Assembly (NCBI GenBank): GCA_022826885.1
Contig: JAJDUB010000014.1
Coordinates: 54,249 to 118,248, forward strand
Source: Gammaproteobacteria bacterium
GTDB lineage: Bacteria > Pseudomonadota > Gammaproteobacteria > Eutrophobiales > Eutrophobiaceae
Direction: 5' to 3'
DNA length: 64,000 nucleotides
The notes below the pieces were generated by a model, which worked only from the letters and a program-made list of their open reading frames with translations, searched no databases and had not been told where the DNA came from. A program made the translations under genes and the position numbers. The first letter of the stretch is position 1; each line of letters opens with the position of its first letter. This document shows positions 27,608 to 35,544 of the stretch, piece after piece.

Positions 27608-28909
27608 ATGCATGACCTGCAACAACTGGCACTGATCTGGGCCAGTGTTTTCATCGCCTCCTGGCTGGCGGCAAAGACCAAACTTACGCCGGTGCTGTAT
27701 TTTCTTGCCGCCGGTTGCGTCATGGTCAACCTGGGCTGGTTGCCCACCCACAGTACACCTTTCATTGCCGGGATTTCCGAGGTAGGCATTATCCTGATTA
27801 TGTTCGCCCTGGGGTTTGAAGCCAACCCGGGATATTTTGTCCGCAGCATGAAACGCAGCTGGGGCATTGCCCTGTTCGGCGCGCTCGCTCCGTTCATCGC
27901 GGCGTATTCCTGTGCACAGTATTTCTGGGGTGACGGCAAAATCGCCCTGCTATGCGGCCTGACCATGACCGCGACTGCCGTATCACTGACCATGGTCTCA
28001 TTACGGAGTGAGGGATTACAACTGTCTGCCGCGGCCAACGGGATCATGACTTCGGCAATAATAGATGATATAGCCTCCCTTGCACTGGTTGCCATACTCA
28101 TCCCGATAGCTACCGGGTCGGGTGAATTGTCGATAGCCGGAATAGGGATAATTCTGTCGAAGGCGGTGCTGTTCTTTATTCTTATCATCATTATTGCAGT
28201 CTGGGTCATGCCGCACAGTGCCGACAGGGGACTGCTGAAGCGCTATCCTGTCCTGGGCCGCTTCGGAATGATCAACCTGCTCGCGATGGATAACGGCAGC
28301 AAGGCGACCCTGGGCATTTTACTGGTCGCCATAGCGATCAGCCTGCTCGCCCACCAACTGGGGTTGCATCCGGCAATAGGCGCCTACATGGCGGGCCTGA
28401 TCATCAGGGAGGAGTATTTTCATTTCGGCAGTACGGAAAACAAGGCCGCCCTGTACCGGGACACCCGCAGAATCATTGATGATGTCGCCTTTTCCTGGAT
28501 TGGTCCGATCTTTTTCGTCAACCTCGGTACTGAACTTGTCTTTGACCCGGTCATTATTTCTTCCATCCTCGACGAAACGCTGGTACTGCTTTGCAGCGTA
28601 TTTTTTGCCCAGGTGATCTCGGCCTCTGCCGCAGCGCGCTACACCGGCAATTTCAACTGGCAGGATTCCATGATGATAGGATTCGGCATGCTGGGACGGG
28701 CGGAACTGGCGTTTGTCGTCATGAATATCGCCTACACTCAACACGGTATCTTTACGGAAGAAGTTTTCTACACCCTCATGTTTACCATTTTCTGGCTTAA
28801 CATCGCCGTACCCGTCACCATCAGGTTCTGGCGCCCATACTATTCGGGGGAAAAGCCGCTACCCGCGTTTTTAGCGAGCAGGGACCAGGGGCCGGGGACT
28901 GGTCCCTGA
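27608..28909 (+). CDS. Cation:proton antiporter, CPA2 family membrane domain only
   Basis: This 433-residue membrane protein with about 12 helices belongs to the KefB/CPA2 monovalent cation:H+ antiporter group. The TATAVSLTMVSLRSEG and TSAIIDDIASLALVA segments hold the transport Asp pair typical of these proteins. The C-terminal RCK/TrkA-N regulatory domain of KefB and KefC is absent, so it is of the short type. The last residues (RDQGPGTGP) and the stop codon are encoded by a palindromic repeat at 28879-28908, which suggests the natural C-terminus was altered. It is divergent from the hemerythrin gene across 98 bp. Confidence 0.88.
   Translation: MHDLQQLALIWASVFIASWLAAKTKLTPVLYFLAAGCVMVNLGWLPTHSTPFIAGISEVGIILIMFALGFEANPGYFVRSMKRSWGIALFGALAPFIAAYSCAQYFWGDGKIALLCGLTMTATAVSLTMVSLRSEGLQLSAAANGIMTSAIIDDIASLALVAILIPIATGSGELSIAGIGIILSKAVLFFILIIIIAVWVMPHSADRGLLKRYPVLGRFGMINLLAMDNGSKATLGILLVAIAISLLAHQLGLHPAIGAYMAGLIIREEYFHFGSTENKAALYRDTRRIIDDVAFSWIGPIFFVNLGTELVFDPVIISSILDETLVLLCSVFFAQVISASAAARYTGNFNWQDSMMIGFGMLGRAELAFVVMNIAYTQHGIFTEEVFYTLMFTIFWLNIAVPVTIRFWRPYYSGEKPLPAFLASRDQGPGTGP
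28879..28908. repeat. Perfect inverted repeat at the 3' end of the antiporter gene
   Basis: Arms CAGGGACCAG and CTGGTCCCTG surround a 10-nt G+C-rich centre. The right arm contains most of the TGA stop codon. Similar arms occur at 15782-15805. Confidence 0.8.
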
Positions 28910-29095
28910 GTTGTCCGGGAAAACGGCATCCTGCCGGATTCCCGAACGGGTGAACCGCGTGGCGGTTTCGGTGATTACCGGTTCCTCCGCCACAGCCTGT
29001 ACCTCCTGTACCGGTCAAGCCCAGCAAAATGAAATGGTCACGTAACAAACCTCATCTTGTGGACAGGCATGGACAGTCTAACGCTATCACAGGCT

Positions 29096-29123
29096 GAAAA
29101 ATGTGGGGAAACTCACATTTTTT
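29096..29123. terminator. Bidirectional rho-independent terminator between antiporter and Crp/Fnr genes
   Basis: AAAAATGTG and CACATTTTTT form a stem around an 8-nt loop, with T runs on both strands. It can end both convergent transcripts. Confidence 0.7.
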
Positions 29124-29184
29124 ACAAAAAAACCCTCATGATTCAGGATTCTGTTCACTCCGGCGGCATGTAACCCATGTCGTT

Positions 29185-29207
29185 GGGGACAGACACATTC
29201 TCTCCCC
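29185..29207. repeat. Degenerate palindrome related to the kdgK repeat
   Basis: GGGGACAGA and TCTCTCCCC form an imperfect inverted repeat with one mismatch in the 9-bp arms. The outer GGGGACAGA is identical to the start of the element inside kdgK. Confidence 0.5.
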
Positions 29208-29244
29208 GGATATTACCGGATGGCAATATCAGGTTGAAAGAGTA

Positions 29245-29985
29245 CTAGAATTCGTCGGGATGTTCGTTTTTATCATAGTTTCCTGTCGTATCACGGACCA
29301 TATCTTCAAGCTTTATCACGTCGTTGATATACAGGCAGTTTTTTCTTTTCCGGATCAGGCCGGATGATGCAAGTTCCGTCATCTCCCGCGATATCGCTTC
29401 ACGGTGGGTGCTGATGCGGTTGGCAAGTTCAACATGTCTGGGCGCCGGTGATATGGTCGCAGTGTTGGAATTGTCCATGTTTTTCCAGGCCAGACGCAAC
29501 AATTCGGCATGAAGCCTGTCTCTGACGTCCAGGGAACTGAATTCCACGATCCGCCGTGACAACAGCCTGACCAGTTGGGCAAGCCGCATGAATGTCCGGG
29601 ACATGACCGAAGGATACAACTGCAAAATCCAGAGAAAGTTCTCTACTGACATGGCGGCGAGCGTGGTATTGTCAAGGCTGATGACGTATGCTGACCGGGA
29701 TTTCTTGTCAATGGCGGAGATTTCACCGAACATTTCCCCTGCAAACAGCTCACCGAAAGATATTTCCTTTCCGGAAGCCGTATAAATGGCGACCCTGACC
29801 TTGCCGCTGATGATGAAATAAACATCACTGCCGGCATCAGTATGGGTCGTGATGATATCTCTTTCAGCAAACTGCAAGCCCCGGCATTTATCGGCAATCA
29901 TTTTCCTGTCGTTGAAGGACAGGTCATAAAATATCTCAACCGCCGATAACACTCCTGCAGATACTTCTATAATTTTTTTTGTCAT
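29245..29985 (-). CDS. Crp/Fnr family transcriptional regulator
   Basis: The protein has an N-terminal cyclic-nucleotide-binding-type beta-roll (about residues 15-130, with GSDVYFIISGKVRVAI and FGELFAGEMFGEISAID), a dimerisation helix, and a C-terminal winged helix (ELANRISTHREAISREMTEL as recognition helix region). No N-terminal Cys cluster is seen, so it is not an oxygen-sensing FNR. The cNMP-contact RS pair of CRP appears as SRSAYVIS, which could fit, but the ligand is unknown. The start is placed at 29985 because AGGAG lies 6 bp upstream of that ATG. A dyad about 84-99 bp upstream could be an autoregulatory site. Confidence 0.88.
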   Translation of the reverse strand: MTKKIIEVSAGVLSAVEIFYDLSFNDRKMIADKCRGLQFAERDIITTHTDAGSDVYFIISGKVRVAIYTASGKEISFGELFAGEMFGEISAIDKKSRSAYVISLDNTTLAAMSVENFLWILQLYPSVMSRTFMRLAQLVRLLSRRIVEFSSLDVRDRLHAELLRLAWKNMDNSNTATISPAPRHVELANRISTHREAISREMTELASSGLIRKRKNCLYINDVIKLEDMVRDTTGNYDKNEHPDEF

Positions 29986-30003
29986 TATTATCTCCTGTAT
30001 CAT

Positions 30004-30315
30004 GAATATTCCGTACGGGAAAATATTGCCCTCGGGCTTTTATGATCCGCCTGTACGGATTTTGCCGGACACGTCTTGACGTGTTCTGGTAGGCCTCTCG
30101 GTCATTCCTGGCGCCAATGCCGGAACTGACACGAGATGAAAAAAGAATTGATGCTGAATAAAACAGAAATACAATCAAGAATAAAACAACACGCTCCATC
30201 CCCGTCCCAGCCTCTCAAGGTCCAATTCAGTCGTTTCCATCTGCAAACTCGTTTCCATCACTATGCCAGAGTTTACCACAGCTTCAATAATCCGTGCACA
30301 CGTGTGGAAAGGGTA
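30004..30315. other. 312-bp intergenic region between Crp/Fnr regulator and phosphotransferase genes
   Basis: This is the promoter region of the regulator and the 3' flank of the phosphotransferase gene, both on the minus strand. It holds the dyad at 30069-30084 and a perfect 10-bp palindrome CACACGTGTG at 30297-30306. No gene or RNA is evident. Confidence 0.5.
30069..30084. promoter_or_regulatory. Operator-like dyad upstream of the Crp/Fnr gene
   Basis: ACACGTC-tt-GACGTGT is a perfect 7-bp inverted repeat with a 2-bp centre, lying 84-99 bp upstream of the regulator start. Its length suits a Crp/Fnr dimer, but the half-sites match neither the CRP (TGTGA) nor the FNR (TTGAT) consensus. Confidence 0.35.
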
Positions 30316-31395
30316 CTATAGCAATGTGTGTTTCACCGCTTCAGTCAATGTGTCATATTGTTCGATAAGGGAGTTTGCGGCGTTGAATTGCCCCCTGGCC
30401 CTGGTTTCACTGTGCTCACTGTGGCTCGTGAAACGGTCGGGGTCCCATGAAAAATAATCTTCGTTCAAGGCGTCGGCACAAAAACGGGCGGCCAGTTCAA
30501 TATATATCGTCAGTGTCGCTGCCGGGATGGCGGACCATTCCTCCGGCGTGAGCAGCGTCCCGGCATGGCAGGCATAAGCTTCAAGCGCCGCCCGGCAATG
30601 GGCCATTGAGAAGTATGCATCGGTGGAATCTTCCCCGCGCGGGTTGCACCAGGAACGCAGCGCATCGCCCAGCTCCAGGTAGACCGGCATCCTGTTCAGG
30701 GTGTCGAAATCAACCATGCAGAGCACTTCACGGTTGTCGCCGGAAAAGATGAAATTGGATATCTTCGGATCTCCGTGAACCATGCGCGCGCTGACTGCGG
30801 GTAATGCGGGAAGTTGCTCCAAGCGCGCCAGGATGGCCTCTCCCAGTGGTTGGACCGCCGCGTATCTTGCGTGGGAGTGCTGCTTTTCCAGGGTATTTTT
30901 AAGGTGTAAGGCATGACGGGGCGTGTCGTGCGTAACCGGCAGGCCTGTCTGCAAGTCGTAATCAAGTAGCGCCAGCGCCGCATGCACGCGTCCCAGCATG
31001 GCGCCTGCCGCCCCCGCCATATCCGGCTGTTCCAGGCGCTCGTGGGTGTTGCCGCTGATATGGCTGAACAAGCGCCAGACCTGCCCGTCTTCCCGGTAAT
31101 AAACCATCCCGCGGCGGTCAGGCAGCAACCTGGGAGTCAACAGTCCGGATTGCTCCAGGTGGCGGGTAACAACATCGATATCCAGGTTTATTTCAGGGGG
31201 AAACCGCCTGTTTACCTCCTGCAATATGTAATCCAGTCCATTTTCGCCTGTAACCAGGTAAGTCCTGTTGATCAGCCCGGTATTGACCGGTTGAATATGT
31301 ACGGGGTTGACGGCATACGCCGCAAGCACGTTCCGGATCTGTTGGGGCATAGGCGCGGTCATGACCGGAAAGAATCTCACACCGGGTGAATTCAT
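30316..31395 (-). CDS. Phosphotransferase, APH/N-acetylhexosamine kinase-like
   Basis: This 359-residue protein has the aminoglycoside-phosphotransferase/choline-kinase fold. Nucleotide-site segments are NTGLINRTYLV and DYILQEVNRRFP (residues 38-68). The catalytic Brenner motif is MVHGDPKISNFIF near residue 207, and the metal-binding MVDFDTLNRM is near 228. The N-terminal layout (NTGLINRTYLV followed by ILQEVN) is the one found in N-acetylhexosamine 1-kinase (NahK)-like enzymes. An amino-sugar kinase is therefore the best guess, but other small-molecule hydroxyl kinases remain possible. Two N-terminal Met codons (31395 and 31362) are plausible starts. No partner gene is adjacent. Confidence 0.8.
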   Translation of the reverse strand: MNSPGVRFFPVMTAPMPQQIRNVLAAYAVNPVHIQPVNTGLINRTYLVTGENGLDYILQEVNRRFPPEINLDIDVVTRHLEQSGLLTPRLLPDRRGMVYYREDGQVWRLFSHISGNTHERLEQPDMAGAAGAMLGRVHAALALLDYDLQTGLPVTHDTPRHALHLKNTLEKQHSHARYAAVQPLGEAILARLEQLPALPAVSARMVHGDPKISNFIFSGDNREVLCMVDFDTLNRMPVYLELGDALRSWCNPRGEDSTDAYFSMAHCRAALEAYACHAGTLLTPEEWSAIPAATLTIYIELAARFCADALNEDYFSWDPDRFTSHSEHSETRARGQFNAANSLIEQYDTLTEAVKHTLL

Positions 31396-31530
31396 GCAAT
31401 TTCGATTTTAGAGGTTGAACGGCGCAGACATTTGCGAATGTCGAATTCTTGTTATAACATAGCGCGCCGGTTATTTCGCGATTTCATAATATTTTAATAT
31501 CATCGTGTTGTATAATAAGTCTTTGTCTGC

Positions 31531-31559
31531 TTGACACTGGTTGGAACGGACAGAATAAT
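31531..31559 (+). promoter_or_regulatory. Strong sigma-70-like promoter for the TonB energising operon
   Basis: TTGACA and AATAAT are separated by exactly 17 bp, 116 bp upstream of the DUF3450 start, in a 280-bp A/T-rich gap. The long leader leaves room for control, but no Fur box matching the usual consensus was seen. Confidence 0.55.
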
Positions 31560-31675
31560 AAGTTGGCGCTAATTGGATTAACGAACGGCCAGTCACCTTG
31601 AGAAGTGGATTAAGCAGTTAATATGCAAGGATTTTAGAGTGCTCTAGACTATCACCGCGGGGAGGTTATTTCCTT

Positions 31676-32455
31676 ATGGATACAATAAAAATATTAGTAA
31701 CTTCAGGAAAGTTATTAATGTCCAGTCTAATTGTCGTATTCTGTTCGGCCGCATTCGGCCAGGACCAGATCGACCAGGTTGTAGATGAGGGGGTCGCCCG
31801 TAACGAGGATGCGGCGGAGTCTCAGAAACGTATCGATGCGACAGCGGATGATACGGAGAAGCTCGCCTCCAGGTATCGGCGGGAATTAAAAGTCATCGAT
31901 GGTCTCAAGGTCTACAACGCACTGTTGCAGAAACAGGTTGACGACCAGAACCGGGAAAAGCGGACCATTGCTGAATCCATAGATGAAATAGCGGTGGTGG
32001 AACGCCAGATTTTCCCGCTCATGCTCCGGATGGCCAATGCCCTGGAACAGTTCGTGGAACTCGACCGGCCGTTTCACCTGGAGGAACGCCGCAAGCGGGT
32101 AGAGGACCTGAAAAATTATATCGGTGACGCCGGCATCAGCGCCGCGGAAAAGCTGCGCCTGGTGCTGGAGGCCTATCGCATAGAGACGAGTTACGGCAGT
32201 GACCTGGACGAGTACAGCGAAGTGCTGGAAATCAACGGCCAGGAACGGCCTGTGAATGTCCTGCGTTTCGGCCGCCTGGTGCTGGTGTACCAGACCGACG
32301 ACGGCAAGGAAAACGGCGTCTGGGACCAGGATGCGCGGCAATGGGTGCCCCTGGAATCTGCGGAGTATCGCAACTATATCCGCCAGGGATTGAAAATCGC
32401 CAGGAAGCAGCTTCCGCCCGACATTTTCATTCTGCCGGTCAGTGCGGCGCAATGA
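31676..32455 (+). CDS. DUF3450 periplasmic coiled-coil protein of a TonB system
   Basis: This 259-residue exported protein has a signal peptide (SSLIVVFCSAAFGQ) followed by a long coiled-coil stretch (about residues 35-110) rich in Asp, Glu, Arg and Gln. The C-terminal half contains PFHLEERRKRVEDLK, LEAYRIETSYG and the LVYQTDD/NGVWDQDARQW strand segments of the DUF3450 family. Genes of this family sit in front of exbB-exbD-tonB operons of marine Gammaproteobacteria, as here, and are thought to act in the periplasm with the TonB2-type complex. The molecular role is unknown. ATG 31676 is preceded by GGGGAGG. The next gene starts 16 bp later. Confidence 0.88.
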   Translation: MDTIKILVTSGKLLMSSLIVVFCSAAFGQDQIDQVVDEGVARNEDAAESQKRIDATADDTEKLASRYRRELKVIDGLKVYNALLQKQVDDQNREKRTIAESIDEIAVVERQIFPLMLRMANALEQFVELDRPFHLEERRKRVEDLKNYIGDAGISAAEKLRLVLEAYRIETSYGSDLDEYSEVLEINGQERPVNVLRFGRLVLVYQTDDGKENGVWDQDARQWVPLESAEYRNYIRQGLKIARKQLPPDIFILPVSAAQ

Positions 32456-32471
32456 TGGAGGAGACACGGAC

Positions 32472-33848
32472 ATGAAAATTTACCGATATCTAATCGCCAT
32501 AGTCCTGGCTGCCGGTTTACAGTCTCCGGCAGTTACCGCAAATGAAGCGGCGTCGCTCGATGCTCTCCTGGATCAGGTGCAGCAGGGCAGAATCGATGAA
32601 TCCAGGGAGAACCAGGCCAGGGAAGAGGAATTTGATCGCAACAAGGCGAACCAGGGCGCATTGCTGCAGAAGGCCAATAATGAAAGGGCCACGCTGGAAG
32701 CGGTCAGTGAGCGCCTCGAGAAGGAGTTTGAATCCAACCAGGACGACATAGACATATTGAAGCAGGACCTGCAGGAGGCCCTGGGCTCGCTGAAGGAACT
32801 GTTCGGCGTACTGCAGACTGCGGCCGGCGATTCCCGGGCAACGTTTGACGCGTCGTTAACCAACATCGAATACCCCCACCGCGGTGATTTCATGACCGAA
32901 CTGGCGGAGAAAATGGGTTCGGGAAGCGAACTGGCGTCCCTGGAAGAAATCGAGGAACTCTGGTTTGAAATCCAGCGGGAAATGACCGAGACCGGCAAGG
33001 TCAAGCGGTTCAATGCCGGCGTCGTTCTTCCAGATGGGTCGGAAGTGGAAAAAGACATCATCAGGATAGGCGTATTCAACCTGGTTGCCGACGGCAAATA
33101 CCTGAAATACGACCAGGAAACGCAGACGATTTCCGAACTGCTGCGCCAGCCGGAAGACCGCTTTGTCAGCGGAGCCGAGGATCTGTCTGAGACCGAGGAC
33201 GGTTTCATACCGGTCGGCCTGGACCCCACCAAGGGCCAATTGCTGAGCCAACTGGTTGACGTGCCGAGCTGGTATGAACGGTCCACCACACAGGGCGGCA
33301 CCGTAGGCTGGATCATCATCGGCCTGGGCATCTTCGGCATTACCGTTGCGCTGCTCAGGATTCTGTACATGATGTACGTCGGCGCGTCGGTAAACAGCCA
33401 GATGCGTAACCTTGCCAATCCTTCCGGGAGCAACCCCCTGGGTCGGGTATTGCTTGCATACCATGAGAACAAGAACATCGACGTGGAATCCCTGGAGTTG
33501 AAGATGGGAGAAGCGGTATTACGGGAAGTGCCCAAGCTGAGCAGGTTGAATACGCTCATCAAGGTGATCTCCGTGGTTGCGCCGCTGCTCGGCCTGCTGG
33601 GTACGGTTATCGGCATGATCGTCACGTTCCAGTCGATCACCCTGTTCGGCACCGGCGACCCCAAACTCATGGCCGGCGGCATTTCCCAGGCCCTGATCAC
33701 CACGATGCTTGGTCTGTGCGTCGCCATACCGACGGTGTTCCTGCACAGTATGATGGCCGGACAAAGCAGGAGGATCATCGAGGTACTGGAAGGCCAGGCA
33801 ACCGGTTTTGTCGCAGAGGCATCAGAACAGCAACACAAGGCAGAGTGA
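32472..33848 (+). CDS. TtpC-like MotA/TolQ/ExbB protein with periplasmic extension
   Basis: The start at ATG 32472 is supported by GGAGGAG upstream and by the signal-like MKIYRYLIAIVLAAGLQS; it gives 458 residues. Residues 30-115 form a periplasmic coiled coil (QGRIDESRENQAREEEFDRN, SERLEKEFESNQDDIDILKQ). A first membrane helix lies near 280 (GWIIIGLGIFGITVALLRIL). The ExbB/TolQ channel core is at about 355-440 (APLLGLLGTVIGMIVTFQSI). This extended architecture is that of TtpC, the fourth component of TonB2 systems. The protein should form or modulate the proton-conducting motor that drives TonB. Confidence 0.92.
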   Translation: MKIYRYLIAIVLAAGLQSPAVTANEAASLDALLDQVQQGRIDESRENQAREEEFDRNKANQGALLQKANNERATLEAVSERLEKEFESNQDDIDILKQDLQEALGSLKELFGVLQTAAGDSRATFDASLTNIEYPHRGDFMTELAEKMGSGSELASLEEIEELWFEIQREMTETGKVKRFNAGVVLPDGSEVEKDIIRIGVFNLVADGKYLKYDQETQTISELLRQPEDRFVSGAEDLSETEDGFIPVGLDPTKGQLLSQLVDVPSWYERSTTQGGTVGWIIIGLGIFGITVALLRILYMMYVGASVNSQMRNLANPSGSNPLGRVLLAYHENKNIDVESLELKMGEAVLREVPKLSRLNTLIKVISVVAPLLGLLGTVIGMIVTFQSITLFGTGDPKLMAGGISQALITTMLGLCVAIPTVFLHSMMAGQSRRIIEVLEGQATGFVAEASEQQHKAE

Positions 33849-33870
33849 AGGCCACAACTGACGGCACATA

Positions 33871-34449
33871 ATGGATATTCTCTATACAATCCTGCGCGGC
33901 ATCACCTCCATTATCGGGCTCGAACAGGGCTTCATCAACATGTGGGAGGCCATCCGGGACTTCATGGAACTGGGCGGGCCGGTGCTGTATCTTGTCGCTA
34001 TAGTGCTGGCCATCATGTGGGTGTGTATCGTGGAAAGGTTTATTTTCTTTTCCATTCAACAACCGCGCCTGTCCGAGGATGCCATCAAGCGCTGGGACGC
34101 CCGGCCCGAAAGAATATCCTGGAATGCCCACAAGGTGCGCGAAGCCATGATCTCGAATGTCAGGATACAGGCGAATCAATTCCTTGGAACCGTCAAGGTC
34201 TGCGTCGCCCTGTGCCCGCTGGTGGGCCTGCTGGGGACGGTGACGGGCATGGTCACTGTGTTCGAGGTAATGGCGCTTCTCGGTACCGGCAATGCCAGGG
34301 CCATGGCGGCCGGGGTGTCACAGGCGACTGTGCCGACCATGTCCGGCATGGTCGCAGCACTGTCAGGGTATTTCATCAGTGTCTGGTTACAGAGCAAGGC
34401 TGACTCGGAAGTTGAGAAGCTGAGTGAGCACTTGACCATGGATCATTAA
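33871..34449 (+). CDS. exbB: ExbB/TolQ-family proton channel subunit
   Basis: This 192-residue, three-helix inner-membrane protein of the MotA/TolQ/ExbB family has the conserved CPLVGLLGTVTGMVTVFEVM helix with the proton-path Thr, followed by MAAGVSQATVPTMSGMVAAL. It pentamerises with ExbD to harvest the proton gradient. It is short for ExbB, but the N-terminal amphipathic segment and first helix are present. It lies 22 bp after the TtpC-like gene and 28 bp before exbD. Confidence 0.93.
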   Translation: MDILYTILRGITSIIGLEQGFINMWEAIRDFMELGGPVLYLVAIVLAIMWVCIVERFIFFSIQQPRLSEDAIKRWDARPERISWNAHKVREAMISNVRIQANQFLGTVKVCVALCPLVGLLGTVTGMVTVFEVMALLGTGNARAMAAGVSQATVPTMSGMVAALSGYFISVWLQSKADSEVEKLSEHLTMDH

Positions 34450-34477
34450 TCACAGTATTCTGTGGGGAAGATAAAAC

Positions 34478-34879
34478 ATGCGTAGAATCACCAGTGTATC
34501 CACCGACGATGAATCAGAGGTCAATATCACGCCTCTGATCGATATCGTCTTCATCATGCTGATTTTCTTCATCGTGACGGCGACCTTCGTCAAGGAGGCC
34601 GGCATTGACGTAAACAAACCTGACGCGCCGACTGCTGAGGTGAAGAAAAAAGCGAACATCCTGATTGCAATCGATGCCAACAACAACATCTGGCTGGACC
34701 GCCGGAAAATCGATATCCGCTCCGTCATTCCCAACATCAAACGCTTGCGCTCCGAGAACCCCCAGGGTTCGGTAGTGATACAGGCGGATGAGGAATCCAA
34801 GAACAAGATGCTGGTGGAGGTCATGGATGCGGCGCGCCAGGCAGGCGTTGTGAACATCGCGCTGGCGGCCGAGAAATAA
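34478..34879 (+). CDS. exbD: Biopolymer transport protein ExbD
   Basis: ExbD is the single-helix partner of ExbB in the TonB motor. The 133-residue protein has the classic opening EVNITPLIDIVFIMLIFFIV (residues 15-34), whose membrane Asp (D23) is the proton-binding residue. The periplasmic domain follows, ending in MDAARQAGVVNIALAAEK. The family signature is intact. It is 17 bp upstream of tonB. Confidence 0.95.
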   Translation: MRRITSVSTDDESEVNITPLIDIVFIMLIFFIVTATFVKEAGIDVNKPDAPTAEVKKKANILIAIDANNNIWLDRRKIDIRSVIPNIKRLRSENPQGSVVIQADEESKNKMLVEVMDAARQAGVVNIALAAEK

Positions 34880-34896
34880 CCCGGGGTCCTGTCCGG

Positions 34897-35526
34897 ATGC
34901 TGTCTCGAAGCTTACTCGTTGGCCGTTACCTGATTGCCGGGGGTTCCGCCCTGATAGTCGTGTTCGGCCTGTTCTGGCTGATGCAATACCTGATCAGCAT
35001 CGCCGACCGGAGACTGGACGAGGATGACGCGGGCAGGATGCTTGAATTCGTGCGGATCAACCCTGAAGAGGTGGTAAACCGGCGCAAACCGCCGCCGAGA
35101 AAGCCCCCGCCCCCGGATCAGCCGCCTCCTGAACCGCCACCGCCCGCAATGGATAACATAACGCCGGAGGCGCAGGCCGTGCAGGTTTCGGCGGCCCCCG
35201 TGAATACCAACATCAACCTTGATGCGAGCGGTTTCGGCCTGGCGCCCAGCGATGGCGAGTACCTGCCCATCGTCAAGGTACAACCCATCTATCCGAGAAG
35301 GGCGCAGTCCCGCGGCATCGAGGGATACGTCATTGTGGAGTTCACCGTCACCAGATCGGGCACAACCAAGGATATCCGCATTGTCGAGGCCGTGCCCCCC
35401 GGTATTTTTGACAAGGCCTCACTGGCTGCGGCGGCGAAGTTCAAATACAAGCCCCGCGTCGTTGACGGTCAGCCCATCGAGGTGCCGGGCGTGCAGAACA
35501 AGATCACATTTGAACTGGAAGACTAG
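34897..35526 (+). CDS. tonB: TonB energy transducer protein
   Basis: TonB carries ExbB/ExbD energy to outer-membrane receptors. The 209-residue protein has an N-terminal membrane anchor (LIVVFGLFWLMQYLISIA), then a short proline-rich spacer (about residues 65-88, KPPPRKPPPPDQPPPEPPPP). The C-terminal TonB domain starts at about 120 (YLPIVKVQPIYPRRAQSRGI, GYVIVEFTVTRSGTTKDIRI). The spacer is short, as in TonB2-type proteins, and these often depend on TtpC. The receptors at 5110 and 62162 are likely clients. The TPR gene follows 18 bp after the stop. Confidence 0.95.
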   Translation: MLSRSLLVGRYLIAGGSALIVVFGLFWLMQYLISIADRRLDEDDAGRMLEFVRINPEEVVNRRKPPPRKPPPPDQPPPEPPPPAMDNITPEAQAVQVSAAPVNTNINLDASGFGLAPSDGEYLPIVKVQPIYPRRAQSRGIEGYVIVEFTVTRSGTTKDIRIVEAVPPGIFDKASLAAAAKFKYKPRVVDGQPIEVPGVQNKITFELED

Positions 35527-35544
35527 TACTGGAGATTGGCACTC

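Larger units (their letters stand above)
28910..29244. other. 335-bp intergenic region with a terminator and repeat remnants
   Basis: No convincing gene lies here. The region holds a terminator (29096-29123) and a degenerate GGGGACAGA palindrome (29185-29207). A short stretch at about 28915-29020 has a codon-like minus-strand reading (EEPVITETATRFTRSG) but no start and an in-frame stop just upstream. That stretch may be a decayed gene fragment. Confidence 0.5.

Noticed and set aside
28821..29048. Glycine-rich minus-strand reading frame (LTGTGGTGCGGG...)
   Set aside because: It overlaps the end of the antiporter gene and repeat DNA. It has no signal or known motif, and its Gly pattern comes from G+C-rich sequence.
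35085..35150. Low-complexity proline-coding stretch considered as a microsatellite
   Set aside because: It is the normal proline-rich spacer of TonB and is not a regular short DNA repeat.
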